Assembly: GCA_002726845.1 (NCBI GenBank)
Contig: PBSP01000045.1
Coordinates: 1 to 13,495 of the forward strand
Length of the DNA stretch: 13,495 nucleotides
Reading direction: 5' to 3'
Source: Methanobacteriota archaeon
GTDB lineage: Archaea; Thermoplasmatota; Poseidoniia; Poseidoniales; Poseidoniaceae
The notes beneath the pieces are model-generated. The model made no database searches, was not told where the DNA came from, and saw only the letters and a program-made list of their open reading frames with translations. Numbering within the stretch: position 1 is the first letter of the stretch; every line of letters starts with the position of its first letter. Positions 7,128-13,495 of the stretch are shown here, piece after piece. Position numbers and translations under genes: made by a program.

Positions 7128-8615
7128 TCAGGCCAAATCCCAAACAGGTCCGTCTTCGGTATCGGTGACAACAACACCCAATGCGTTCAATTGTTCTCGT
7201 ATTGCGTCTGCTCTCGTCCAATCTTTGTCGGCTCTTGCAATGCTTCTCTCTGCGAGCAAAGCCTCGACCTTTTCTGCAATCTCCGCTTTTCGAGGATCGT
7301 CCTCAGGTTCGGCGAGCAAAACATCCGGCGACGGTAAAATACCCAAGATTGAACCAGCGGTTTCTTCAAGCCATTCCTTTGCGTAATGTGCAACAGCACG
7401 CTTGTCTTCATCGTCTGTTCCAAGCGAGAGGAGTGTTTGCAGTTGTTTGACCCCAGCTAGTACTTTGGCGACAGCTTCTCGGCTGTTGAAATCATCGTCC
7501 ATTGCTTGAGCAAAACCTTCTGCGAGTCGCTCAAGCAAACCAAGCGTCTTGGCTAGAGAGTCCGAACTTTCCATGTCAGGCTGAGGAAGTTGATGCTGCC
7601 GTCCCGATGTTGCCATTCTCAACGCTGACTCGTACGTTTGGAGGATTCTGGCGTGATTTCTTTGAGCATCGTTGAGAAGTTGCTCGTTCATATCGATTGG
7701 GGAGCGGTAGTGAGCATTGACAAGGGCCAAACGGAGCACCAGCGGATCTACGTTCTGAACGATGTCGCTAATGGTCCAAAAGTTGCCGAGCGATTTGCTC
7801 ATCTTTTCTCCATCGATGTTCACAAATCCGTTGTGCAACCAATAGCCTGCAAGCGGCGCGTGTCCTGTGTGACACTCACTCTGGAAAATTTCAGCCTCGT
7901 GGTGTGGGAAACGCAGATCGTGCCCCCCTCCATGGATGTCAAACGAGGTCCCGAAATGGTCGAGACTCATCGCACTGCATTCGATGTGCCAACCTGGACG
8001 GCCTTGTCCCCATGGCGAATCCCACGTAGGCTCTCCTGGCTTGGCTTGTTTCCACAAGGCGAAATCTTTGTGATCCTTCTTGCCGCTACCAGTGTCGTCC
8101 ACTCTACCACCTGCACCTTTGCGTACTGCATCAATGGATTGACCCGTCAACTGCCCGTATTTTTCAGGCGCAGAATCAACGTGAAAGTAAACACCATCTT
8201 TTGCAACGTAAGCATGGCCTTTCTGAATCAAATCTTCAATGATGTGAATCATTGAATCAACATACTGCGTGCAACGTGGGTAATGGTCGGCTCGAAGGAT
8301 GTTCAAAACATCCATGTCCTCATAGTACAATTGGATGTTCCTTTCAACGATTTCGCGCCAATCTTCACCGGTTTCAATCGAACGAATGATGATTTTATCA
8401 TCGATGTCTGTGAAGTTTTGAACGTAGTCGACATCATAACCAGATGCCTCCAACCATCGATGCACCAAATCAAACGCAATGTAACAACGTGCATGACCAA
8501 GGTGGCAGCGATCGTAAACCGTAACACCGCAAACATACATCGAAACCCTACCAGGTGAAAGGGTTGAAAATTCAACCTTCTCGCGTCGGCGTGTGTCATG
8601 TACTCGCAGTGGCAT
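7128..8615 (-). CDS. cysS: Cysteinyl-tRNA synthetase
   Basis: This class I aminoacyl-tRNA synthetase charges tRNA-Cys with cysteine in the cytosol. The 495-residue length is normal for the family. The HIGH-type motif is HLGH at 38-41 and the KMSKS loop is exact at 271-275. The expected zinc and cysteine-sensing ligands are all present: C29 (YVCG), C213 (IECSAM), H238 and E242 (FPHHEAE), in the same spacing as the Escherichia coli enzyme. The DALR-type helical region and the C-terminal end RADAIREQLNALG...DGPVWDLA are typical. The start at 8615 gives the usual N-terminus; no Shine-Dalgarno or clear TATA box was seen in the 74-base gap to the divergent membrane-protein gene. Its stop abuts the stop of the convergent amidohydrolase with no spacer. 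Confidence 0.97.
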   Translation of the reverse strand: MPLRVHDTRRREKVEFSTLSPGRVSMYVCGVTVYDRCHLGHARCYIAFDLVHRWLEASGYDVDYVQNFTDIDDKIIIRSIETGEDWREIVERNIQLYYEDMDVLNILRADHYPRCTQYVDSMIHIIEDLIQKGHAYVAKDGVYFHVDSAPEKYGQLTGQSIDAVRKGAGGRVDDTGSGKKDHKDFALWKQAKPGEPTWDSPWGQGRPGWHIECSAMSLDHFGTSFDIHGGGHDLRFPHHEAEIFQSECHTGHAPLAGYWLHNGFVNIDGEKMSKSLGNFWTISDIVQNVDPLVLRLALVNAHYRSPIDMNEQLLNDAQRNHARILQTYESALRMATSGRQHQLPQPDMESSDSLAKTLGLLERLAEGFAQAMDDDFNSREAVAKVLAGVKQLQTLLSLGTDDEDKRAVAHYAKEWLEETAGSILGILPSPDVLLAEPEDDPRKAEIAEKVEALLAERSIARADKDWTRADAIREQLNALGVVVTDTEDGPVWDLA

Positions 8616-8689
8616 GTGAACATGACATCGGTGTCGCCACTCTCACTTGAAGATTGATACGTGAAACGGTTGAGGACGTTCCGAAGACG

Positions 8690-9424
8690 ATGTTGGACTT
8701 GAAGCGGAAAGATGGAATTCGTCTCTCTTCGGTAGTGCTCAGCGATGCTCGGCTTGTTCGATTGTCATGGTTGGTACCGCTGTGTTCTGTGTTGGTTGCT
8801 GTAACCCTTCACCTCGTTCTTGGGAACGCACGCGACCTTCCGTTTTTCATCTCTGAGGCTGATTACCCGGGACCTGAACGCTTCGTGTTCACGACCGGTT
8901 TGTTGATATCTGCTGTTCTGCATTGTTTGTTAACACTGCGGATGTACATTCTTTTCAAATCTCATTCCAGACGAAGAATTCTTTTTGCTGCAACAATCTT
9001 GGGCGTCACCAGTTCAACGCATTTGGCTGTGCTCGCTTTTGCCAACATGTACGATTACATCGTAATCCACGTCTACACATCCATTGTCGTGTTTCATGGT
9101 GGGTTCGCTTGGGCGATACTGGCCCACTATTCGTTGGCAAAACCTCATCCCAAAGGTCGTCAAATTAGACTGGCATCAATAGCGATAGCGTTCGTTTCCT
9201 TGATGGTAATGACGGTTTCAATCAACAGGGGAATCACTCAAGTGCGAAGCGAACTCGGTCTGGAATCCAACCTTATTCCATTGAATCAGCTACAACCATG
9301 GATCGTGGTTGCAGCACCTGCAGAATTTATCCTGTTCTTTTCTTTGTTGGGTTGCCTTGCATCGTTTTCATGGGACGTTCGTGACAATTCCAGCCAATTC
9401 GAGAAGACGGCGATCGAGGGTTGA
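8690..9424 (+). CDS. Six-helix membrane protein, Frag1/DRAM/Sfk1-like
   Basis: This 244-residue protein has six predicted transmembrane segments, at about 27-45, 65-89, 97-117, 122-148, 160-178 and 204-226. The first loop carries LPFFISEADYPGPERFVF (50-67), which resembles the conserved ISD/E...PE..F segment of the Frag1/DRAM/Sfk1 family. The helix count and the position of the loop also fit. Family members in eukaryotes are linked to lipid remodelling, GPI-anchor handling, autophagy or lipid asymmetry; the role in archaea is not established, and no catalytic residues are evident. I chose the ATG at 8690; a TTG at 8654 would add 12 residues without a supporting ribosome site. Its 3' end overlaps the end of mutY by 57 bases in the convergent direction. 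The gene is certain as an ORF with membrane helices; the family name is a motif-level judgement. Confidence 0.75.
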   Translation: MLDLKRKDGIRLSSVVLSDARLVRLSWLVPLCSVLVAVTLHLVLGNARDLPFFISEADYPGPERFVFTTGLLISAVLHCLLTLRMYILFKSHSRRRILFAATILGVTSSTHLAVLAFANMYDYIVIHVYTSIVVFHGGFAWAILAHYSLAKPHPKGRQIRLASIAIAFVSLMVMTVSINRGITQVRSELGLESNLIPLNQLQPWIVVAAPAEFILFFSLLGCLASFSWDVRDNSSQFEKTAIEG

Positions 9425-10309
9425 AAGAGCGACCTCTTGTGGATTCGTTCCGCTTGCACCGTCGGATTTCCAAACCGAAACAACCAGTTCTCGATGCGAG
9501 AGCTGGTGCCGAATCGTGCCAACGAATTCACAACCATTGGTATCAACTTCGGCAGCCATATGCGGACCCCACAACCCTGCAAACAGACCGTTTTCAGGTC
9601 GTTGCTGCAACTCGGGAAGCCCATCGTCATCGATGCGAACAACGCATTTGTACTCCATCAACCTCTTTTTGATTCTCTTTGGTCGAGGCAATTCTTGTGC
9701 ACGAAACCGTCCCTGACACGATTCCGAAACCGGGCATTGGCTGCACGATGGTTTGCGAGGGCGGCAGACCAAAGCACCAAGTTCCATCATGGCCTGATTC
9801 CAATCACCAGGAGCGTTGTAAAACAGTTGCCCATCTGCGTAGGTTTGAACTTCTTTCGTTGAAGGCTCTTCCAAATTTGTCTGACGAGCCATCACTCGTC
9901 GTATGTTGCCATCAACACAAGCAACGGGTATAGAATAAGCAATAGAAGCAACTGCTGCAGCGGTATAAGGGCCGACACCTGGAAGTTCGAGAAGTTGGGT
10001 GTATTGGTCTGGAAGTTTTCCATCGTACTTGTTCAAAACCTCGATCGACAACGCATGCAGTCTTCGTGCGCGAGAGTAGTACCCCGCACCCTGCCAAAGA
10101 TGCAGTACATCATCCACACTCGATTTGGCCATGGATTCAGGTGTTGGAAAGCGCTTCAGCAGTTTTTGATGGTAATGCACCCCTCGCTCCATTTGCGTTT
10201 GTTGGAGTAAAATCTCAGAGAGAAGAATCGACCAGGGAGATGGATCTGTTCGCCAAGGTAATGGGCGTTTCACGCGACGATACCAAGCCATCAGGGCATC
10301 TTGATTCAT
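9368..10309 (-). CDS. mutY: A/G-specific adenine DNA glycosylase MutY
   Basis: This base-excision repair enzyme removes adenine mispaired with 8-oxoguanine. The 313-residue protein has the catalytic Glu32 in SEILLQQTQ and the helix-hairpin-helix ELPGVGPYTAAAVAS at 108-122. The catalytic Asp133 follows in ACVDGNIRR. The [4Fe-4S] cluster loop has C182, C189, C192 and C198 in the C-x6-C-x2-C-x5-C pattern. The C-terminal part contains QQRPENGLFAGLWG (235-248) and HQLSHRELVV (268-277), matching the NUDIX-like 8-oxoG recognition domain of MutY and separating it from endonuclease III. It is 17 bases downstream of the FadF-like iron-sulfur gene and probably cotranscribed with it. Its last 19 codons overlap the convergent membrane-protein gene, but its C-terminus looks intact. 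Confidence 0.95.
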   Translation of the reverse strand: MNQDALMAWYRRVKRPLPWRTDPSPWSILLSEILLQQTQMERGVHYHQKLLKRFPTPESMAKSSVDDVLHLWQGAGYYSRARRLHALSIEVLNKYDGKLPDQYTQLLELPGVGPYTAAAVASIAYSIPVACVDGNIRRVMARQTNLEEPSTKEVQTYADGQLFYNAPGDWNQAMMELGALVCRPRKPSCSQCPVSESCQGRFRAQELPRPKRIKKRLMEYKCVVRIDDDGLPELQQRPENGLFAGLWGPHMAAEVDTNGCEFVGTIRHQLSHRELVVSVWKSDGASGTNPQEVALSTLDRRLLELAGIVTNVP

Positions 10310-10326
10310 TCATTACCATCCGGTGT

Positions 10327-12354
10327 TTATGCGGCTTTAGCAGCCTGTATTTTTGCATCGTTGGATTTTATTTGCTCCCAAACCAGTTCAGCGATGTCCT
10401 TGACATCCATTTCGACATCGATTGCAGACAAGCCGTCCGTTACCATCGTCGAGCAAAACGGGCAGCCAACGGCTACTGTTTCTGCACCAGTGGAAGCGAG
10501 TTCTTTGGCGCGTATGATATTGACGCGATCATTACCCTCTGGGACGTGTTCCTCCATCCACATTTGTGCACCGCCGGCTCCACAACAAAACGACCCACGT
10601 CCATGACGTTCGGTTTCAATCCCGACGCCCCCAATCGCATCGCGAGGAGCATCGTATTCACCGCCGATTCTCCCGAGATAACACGGATCGTGGAAGGTAA
10701 CAGAACTGTCATGCTCGTGCTTCGGAAGTTTACCCTCTTGCTGCAAATGAGAAATCAATTGCGAGTGATGCATCACTTCGATGTCTTCTCCTCCATAGTC
10801 CTTGTACTCTTTTCCTAGTGTGTGAAAACAATGCGGGCAAGACGCAACGACCTTCTTGACACCAAGTTCGTTGAAGGTCTCCAAGTTGGTCTCTGCGAGC
10901 ATTTGAAACAAATACTCGTTACCAGCCCGTCGTGCAGCATCACCCGTACACCCTTCCTGCATCCCAAGGATACCGACATCAAGCCCTGCTTTTTTCATGA
11001 TTGAAACGGTGTCACGTGCGACTTTTTTGTTGCGTTCGTCAAACGACGCTGCGCATCCTGCAAAATAGATGTATTCAGCAGGTTCTGCGACCTTAACGTC
11101 AAGATCGGATGCCCAATCACCTCGCTCGTGCGATGGCAGACCGTACGGATTGGAATCCGATTCCAAATTTTCGATGGTTGCCATGAGCGGCATGATGGTG
11201 TCTTCAACAGCTTCATCGAATTCCATACGCTCCATCATCAAATGGCGACGTGCATCGGTAAGTTTTGGAACGTGTTCGATGTTGACAGGACAGACATCAA
11301 CGCACGCATGACATGTCGTGCAAGCCCAGATTGATTCCTCACCAAATCGGGCAATGATGTCCTCTTCCGGCGTTTCACCTGCGAACAATTGCGAGGCGTG
11401 TTCGTTGGCATAATAACGCACATCATGGATGATTTGCATCGGATTCAACGCTTTTCCACTTGCGTACGCAGGGCAGACATCTTGGCACCGTGCGCAAGAT
11501 GTGCAAGCCCAACCATCGATGAGACTCCTCCATGAGAGTTGCGTGTAATTCGCCGCCCCGAAGGATTCGATGTCCAGCTCTTCTAGGGAAACAGCAGTAC
11601 CATTTTCATCTACAGCCAGAGGTCGCATCTTGGCCATCGGTTCCGTATCGTAGAACGCAACGTTCGGCAAAGCCATTACCAAGTGCATGTGCTTAGAAAG
11701 AGGAATAAGAAACAAGAACGTACAGATTGCAATCATGTGTGCCCAGTACGCTACGTTAACCGTCGTTTGTGATGGAGCGAAGGTATCAGCAACCCATGCT
11801 CCGATCATTTCCCACCTTGGATGTGGATTTTCCCCAGCTTCGACGACATAGGATGTTGTGCATATGGTCATGATCAGAAGCAAAATGATGTTGCCCTCGA
11901 GTTGGGATTTTCCCTTCAGTTTCTCCGGCGTGAATAGGACACGTCGGTTGAGTGCGAGAAAACACCCCACCAGTGCACTGGTGTAACCCAATTCAACCAT
12001 GCCGTTCCAAATTCCGTTCAGTGCTTCTGGTAAGATGTGCTCACTGAATCGATTCGCAGACGCAAGATCAAGCATGTCTGAGGAGAGCATGAGAAAGCCC
12101 CAAAACATCAGCACGTGCATGGTACCTGCGACCTTGTCCTCCAGTACTTTTCGTTGTCCGAGCCAAACCGTAAGCGTTTCTTTCAAGCGTTTGCTCCATG
12201 AATCAAAGCGTTTGTCTGGCGCACCGAGGAGAACGAGTCGGGTCGCCTTTTGGACTTGATATGCGAAAAATCCCAACGAAACACCGCTTAGCACAAGCAG
12301 ATAGTAGTATCCTTGGATTCCCGCATAGGTTTCTTCCAGCGGGTGCGCCAGCAT
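10327..12354 (-). CDS. Membrane-bound FadF/HdrD-like iron-sulfur oxidoreductase (putative ETF:quinone oxidoreductase)
   Basis: The 675-residue protein joins an N-terminal membrane domain to a heterodisulfide-reductase-like electron-transfer domain. About five hydrophobic helices (near 16-33, 76-96, 118-136, 154-172 and 200-219) resemble NarI-type heme b subunits; H80, H206 and H222/H224 are candidate heme ligands. Two [4Fe-4S] motifs follow: C284/C287/C290/C294 and C345/C348/C351/C355. The first CCG-type domain has C434, then EGCTGD with C469 where the second Cys is replaced, then C506/C509. The second is complete: C558, C590-C591 (FCCGAGG), C631/C634. This layout matches FadF-type electron-transfer-flavoprotein:menaquinone oxidoreductases, which carry electrons from acyl-CoA dehydrogenation to the quinone pool, and related GlpC/HdrD proteins. 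No ETF genes are in the window, so the partner is inferred. An AGGTGG ribosome site precedes the ATG, and mutY follows 17 bases later. Confidence 0.85.
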   Translation of the reverse strand: MLAHPLEETYAGIQGYYYLLVLSGVSLGFFAYQVQKATRLVLLGAPDKRFDSWSKRLKETLTVWLGQRKVLEDKVAGTMHVLMFWGFLMLSSDMLDLASANRFSEHILPEALNGIWNGMVELGYTSALVGCFLALNRRVLFTPEKLKGKSQLEGNIILLLIMTICTTSYVVEAGENPHPRWEMIGAWVADTFAPSQTTVNVAYWAHMIAICTFLFLIPLSKHMHLVMALPNVAFYDTEPMAKMRPLAVDENGTAVSLEELDIESFGAANYTQLSWRSLIDGWACTSCARCQDVCPAYASGKALNPMQIIHDVRYYANEHASQLFAGETPEEDIIARFGEESIWACTTCHACVDVCPVNIEHVPKLTDARRHLMMERMEFDEAVEDTIMPLMATIENLESDSNPYGLPSHERGDWASDLDVKVAEPAEYIYFAGCAASFDERNKKVARDTVSIMKKAGLDVGILGMQEGCTGDAARRAGNEYLFQMLAETNLETFNELGVKKVVASCPHCFHTLGKEYKDYGGEDIEVMHHSQLISHLQQEGKLPKHEHDSSVTFHDPCYLGRIGGEYDAPRDAIGGVGIETERHGRGSFCCGAGGAQMWMEEHVPEGNDRVNIIRAKELASTGAETVAVGCPFCSTMVTDGLSAIDVEMDVKDIAELVWEQIKSNDAKIQAAKAA

Positions 12355-12358
12355 GGTA

Positions 12359-12364
12359 CCACCT
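12359..12364 (-). promoter_or_regulatory. Shine-Dalgarno sequence of the FadF-like gene
   Basis: On the minus strand AGGTGG ends four bases before the ATG at 12354 and pairs with the archaeal anti-Shine-Dalgarno CACCT. It supports this start and indicates a leadered transcript. Confidence 0.6.
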
Positions 12365-12370
12365 AAAGAC

Positions 12371-12385
12371 GTTCAAACCTTGAAC
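12371..12385. promoter_or_regulatory. Operator-like palindrome in the FadF-like/mvk divergent gap
   Basis: GTTCAA-ACC-TTGAAC is a perfect inverted repeat with 6-base arms and a 3-base spacer. It lies 16 bases upstream of the FadF-like start codon, in the 78-base gap to mevalonate kinase. The position and symmetry suit a dimeric transcription factor. It is too short, and lacks a T-tract, to be a convincing terminator. No regulator gene is in the window, so the function is unproven. Confidence 0.35.
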
Positions 12386-12408
12386 CAATCGATGGAACCA
12401 ATACCAAT
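12384..12408. repeat. Three ACCAAT direct repeats in the divergent gap
   Basis: ACCAAT occurs at 12384-12389, 12397-12402 and 12403-12408; the first two are part of an 8-base GAACCAAT repeat 13 bases apart. The cluster overlaps the end of the GTTCAA/TTGAAC palindrome. It may be a regulatory cluster or chance similarity in a short AT-rich gap. Confidence 0.3.
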
Positions 12409-12432
12409 CCTAATGGTTTAGATGGGTGTGGA

Positions 12433-13419
12433 ATGGGCATGGTCAAGGCCTCTGCACCCGGGAAATGCATTCTCTTTGGTGAGCATGCTGTTGTTTATGG
12501 AGAACCTGCCTTAGCCTGTAGCATCAATCAACGCATGACCATCGAACTTGAGCATGAGCACATGATTGAAGCATGGCGTCTTGATGGACGCAAGTTTAAT
12601 CCAAAAAAACACCCGCATATCGAGTACATTCGGAACAAATTGCATTCATCCACTGGGAATCCGCTTCACATCCGAATACGCGGAACGATACCAAAAGCAT
12701 CTGGCCTCGGTTCATCAGCTGCATTATCCGTTGCCCTCTGTGGTGCTTTGCAACAGTTGCACAATGGATCGGCCAACAAGGCCCAAGCAAGTCTCTTGGC
12801 TCACCATGCCGAAGCGGCTGCTCAAGGTGGAAGAGCGAGTCCGATGGATACCGCAACAAGTTCCTACGGAGGATTCATTGTCCTCTCCGACACCATAGAA
12901 GAACACTTGGATTTCATTGAAACCCGAACAATGGATGTTGATGGCTCCACCAGACAGTGGCATCTTCACACATTCGAAGCTGCAGTGCCAGAGGGCACCG
13001 CTCTGGTCGTTGGAAACACTGGCACACACGGATCGACTTCTGCCATGGTCAATCATGTTGCAGAACTCATGCGAAAAAATTCGAGTCGTAAAGTGGAATT
13101 GGAAACCATAGGTGCCATCGCAAGGAGGGGAATACAAGCGTTTCGGGAAGGGGACATGGAAGCCGTGGGTCAAGCAATGACTGAGAATCACATTGTGCTC
13201 CGCTCGCTCGGAGTCTCATCCCCTGAACTTGAGCGGTTGATTCGTGCTGCAGCACCGTCAAGTTTGGGTGTCAAAATGACCGGGGCTGGAGGTGGAGGGT
13301 GCATGATTGCTTTAACCACAAATCCGGAAGAAACCATGGGAGCAATCGAAATGGAAGGTGGCAGGGCTTTTATAAGTACATTCAACGAACCGGGATTGCG
13401 AATTGAGGACGCAGTGTGA
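12433..13419 (+). CDS. mvk: Mevalonate kinase
   Basis: This cytosolic GHMP kinase phosphorylates mevalonate at the 5-position using ATP, the first phosphorylation on the way to isopentenyl diphosphate and archaeal membrane lipids. The 328 residues carry all three family motifs: KASAPGKCILFGEHAVVYG at 5-23 (substrate side, K11), the ATP-binding loop PKASGLGSSAALSVA at 87-101, and KMTGAGGGGCMIAL at 281-294. ASPMDTATSSYGG at 135-147 holds the likely catalytic Asp139, and this segment distinguishes mevalonate kinase from homoserine, galacto- and phosphomevalonate kinases. Its length is normal for archaeal enzymes. ATG at 12433 is preceded by GGTG four bases away; ATG at 12439, two codons later, is also possible. 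It diverges from the FadF-like gene. No other mevalonate-pathway gene is present, although one could begin at the right edge. Confidence 0.95.
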   Translation: MGMVKASAPGKCILFGEHAVVYGEPALACSINQRMTIELEHEHMIEAWRLDGRKFNPKKHPHIEYIRNKLHSSTGNPLHIRIRGTIPKASGLGSSAALSVALCGALQQLHNGSANKAQASLLAHHAEAAAQGGRASPMDTATSSYGGFIVLSDTIEEHLDFIETRTMDVDGSTRQWHLHTFEAAVPEGTALVVGNTGTHGSTSAMVNHVAELMRKNSSRKVELETIGAIARRGIQAFREGDMEAVGQAMTENHIVLRSLGVSSPELERLIRAAAPSSLGVKMTGAGGGGCMIALTTNPEETMGAIEMEGGRAFISTFNEPGLRIEDAV

Positions 13420-13462
13420 GCATCCACTCTGAAACGGTTGTCATAAAATTGGCAGCCTTCCC

Positions 13463-13470
13463 TTTATATA
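13463..13470 (+). promoter_or_regulatory. TATA box of the gene starting at the right edge
   Basis: TTTATATA is a near-ideal archaeal TATA box. Its centre is about 25 bases before an ATG at 13492-13494, so transcription would start at or next to that codon, as in leaderless archaeal mRNAs. This suggests that a new gene begins at 13492, but only four of its bases are in the window. The site also indicates that the gene is transcribed independently of mevalonate kinase, whose stop is 72 bases before that ATG. Confidence 0.65.
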
Positions 13471-13495
13471 CTCGATTACAAAGCCGCACTCATGA

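Noticed and set aside
7638..8255. A 205-codon open frame on the plus strand inside cysS
   Set aside because: It lies wholly antisense to conserved cysS motifs, including KMSKS and the zinc ligands, and has no plausible domain.
8616..8689. Divergent promoter between cysS and the membrane-protein gene
   Set aside because: Only a weak ATTGATAC-like stretch was seen; it is not strong enough to annotate as a TATA box for either gene.
10066..10818. A 250-codon open frame spanning the ends of mutY and the FadF-like gene
   Set aside because: It is antisense to two well-supported genes, crosses their junction and lacks any domain or ribosome site.
12371..12385. The GTTCAA/TTGAAC inverted repeat as a terminator hairpin
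   Set aside because: The stem is only six base pairs, no T-tract follows, and it lies upstream of two divergent starts where no gene ends.

Overview
The window reads as a compact archaeal chromosome segment, most likely from a marine Thermoplasmatota such as Marine Group II (Candidatus Poseidoniales). The indications are an archaeal-type mevalonate kinase, a MutS5-like ATPase with an N-terminal helix-hairpin-helix region, TATA-box promoters with leaderless or short leaders, lipobox or tail-anchored secreted hydrolases, and very tight gene packing. The taxonomic placement is inference; no rRNA or other marker gene is present. No tRNA, rRNA, CRISPR array, insertion sequence or phage gene was seen, and no gene-free stretch exceeds about 80 bases.

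Layout from left to right: (1) the C-terminal end of a probable extracellular beta-propeller-like protein (+). (2) A MutS-family ATPase (+). (3) A leftward pair, thioredoxin then an S15/CocE-type serine peptidase lipoprotein, joined by an overlapping stop/start. (4) Divergent from thioredoxin, a large secreted protein with a lamin-tail domain, an ATZ/TRZ-type amidohydrolase domain and a C-terminal membrane anchor (+). (5) Cysteinyl-tRNA synthetase (-). (6) A six-helix membrane protein resembling the Frag1/DRAM/Sfk1 family (+). (7) A leftward pair, a membrane-bound FadF/HdrD-like iron-sulfur oxidoreductase followed 17 bases later by MutY adenine glycosylase. (8) Mevalonate kinase (+), followed by a clear TATA box for a gene starting at the right edge.

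Functions are mixed: DNA maintenance (MutS-like, MutY), translation (CysRS), isoprenoid lipid synthesis (mevalonate kinase), respiratory electron transfer (FadF-like) and surface degradation of organic matter (S15 peptidase, amidohydrolase). This fits a streamlined heterotroph that digests proteins and small organics at its surface and passes electrons, possibly from fatty-acid oxidation, to a membrane quinone. I did not find one coherent new multi-gene system. The most unusual items are the LTD-amidohydrolase-membrane fusion, the three convergent gene pairs that all overlap or abut at their stop codons, the shared divergent promoter at trxA, and an operator-like palindrome upstream of the FadF-like gene.
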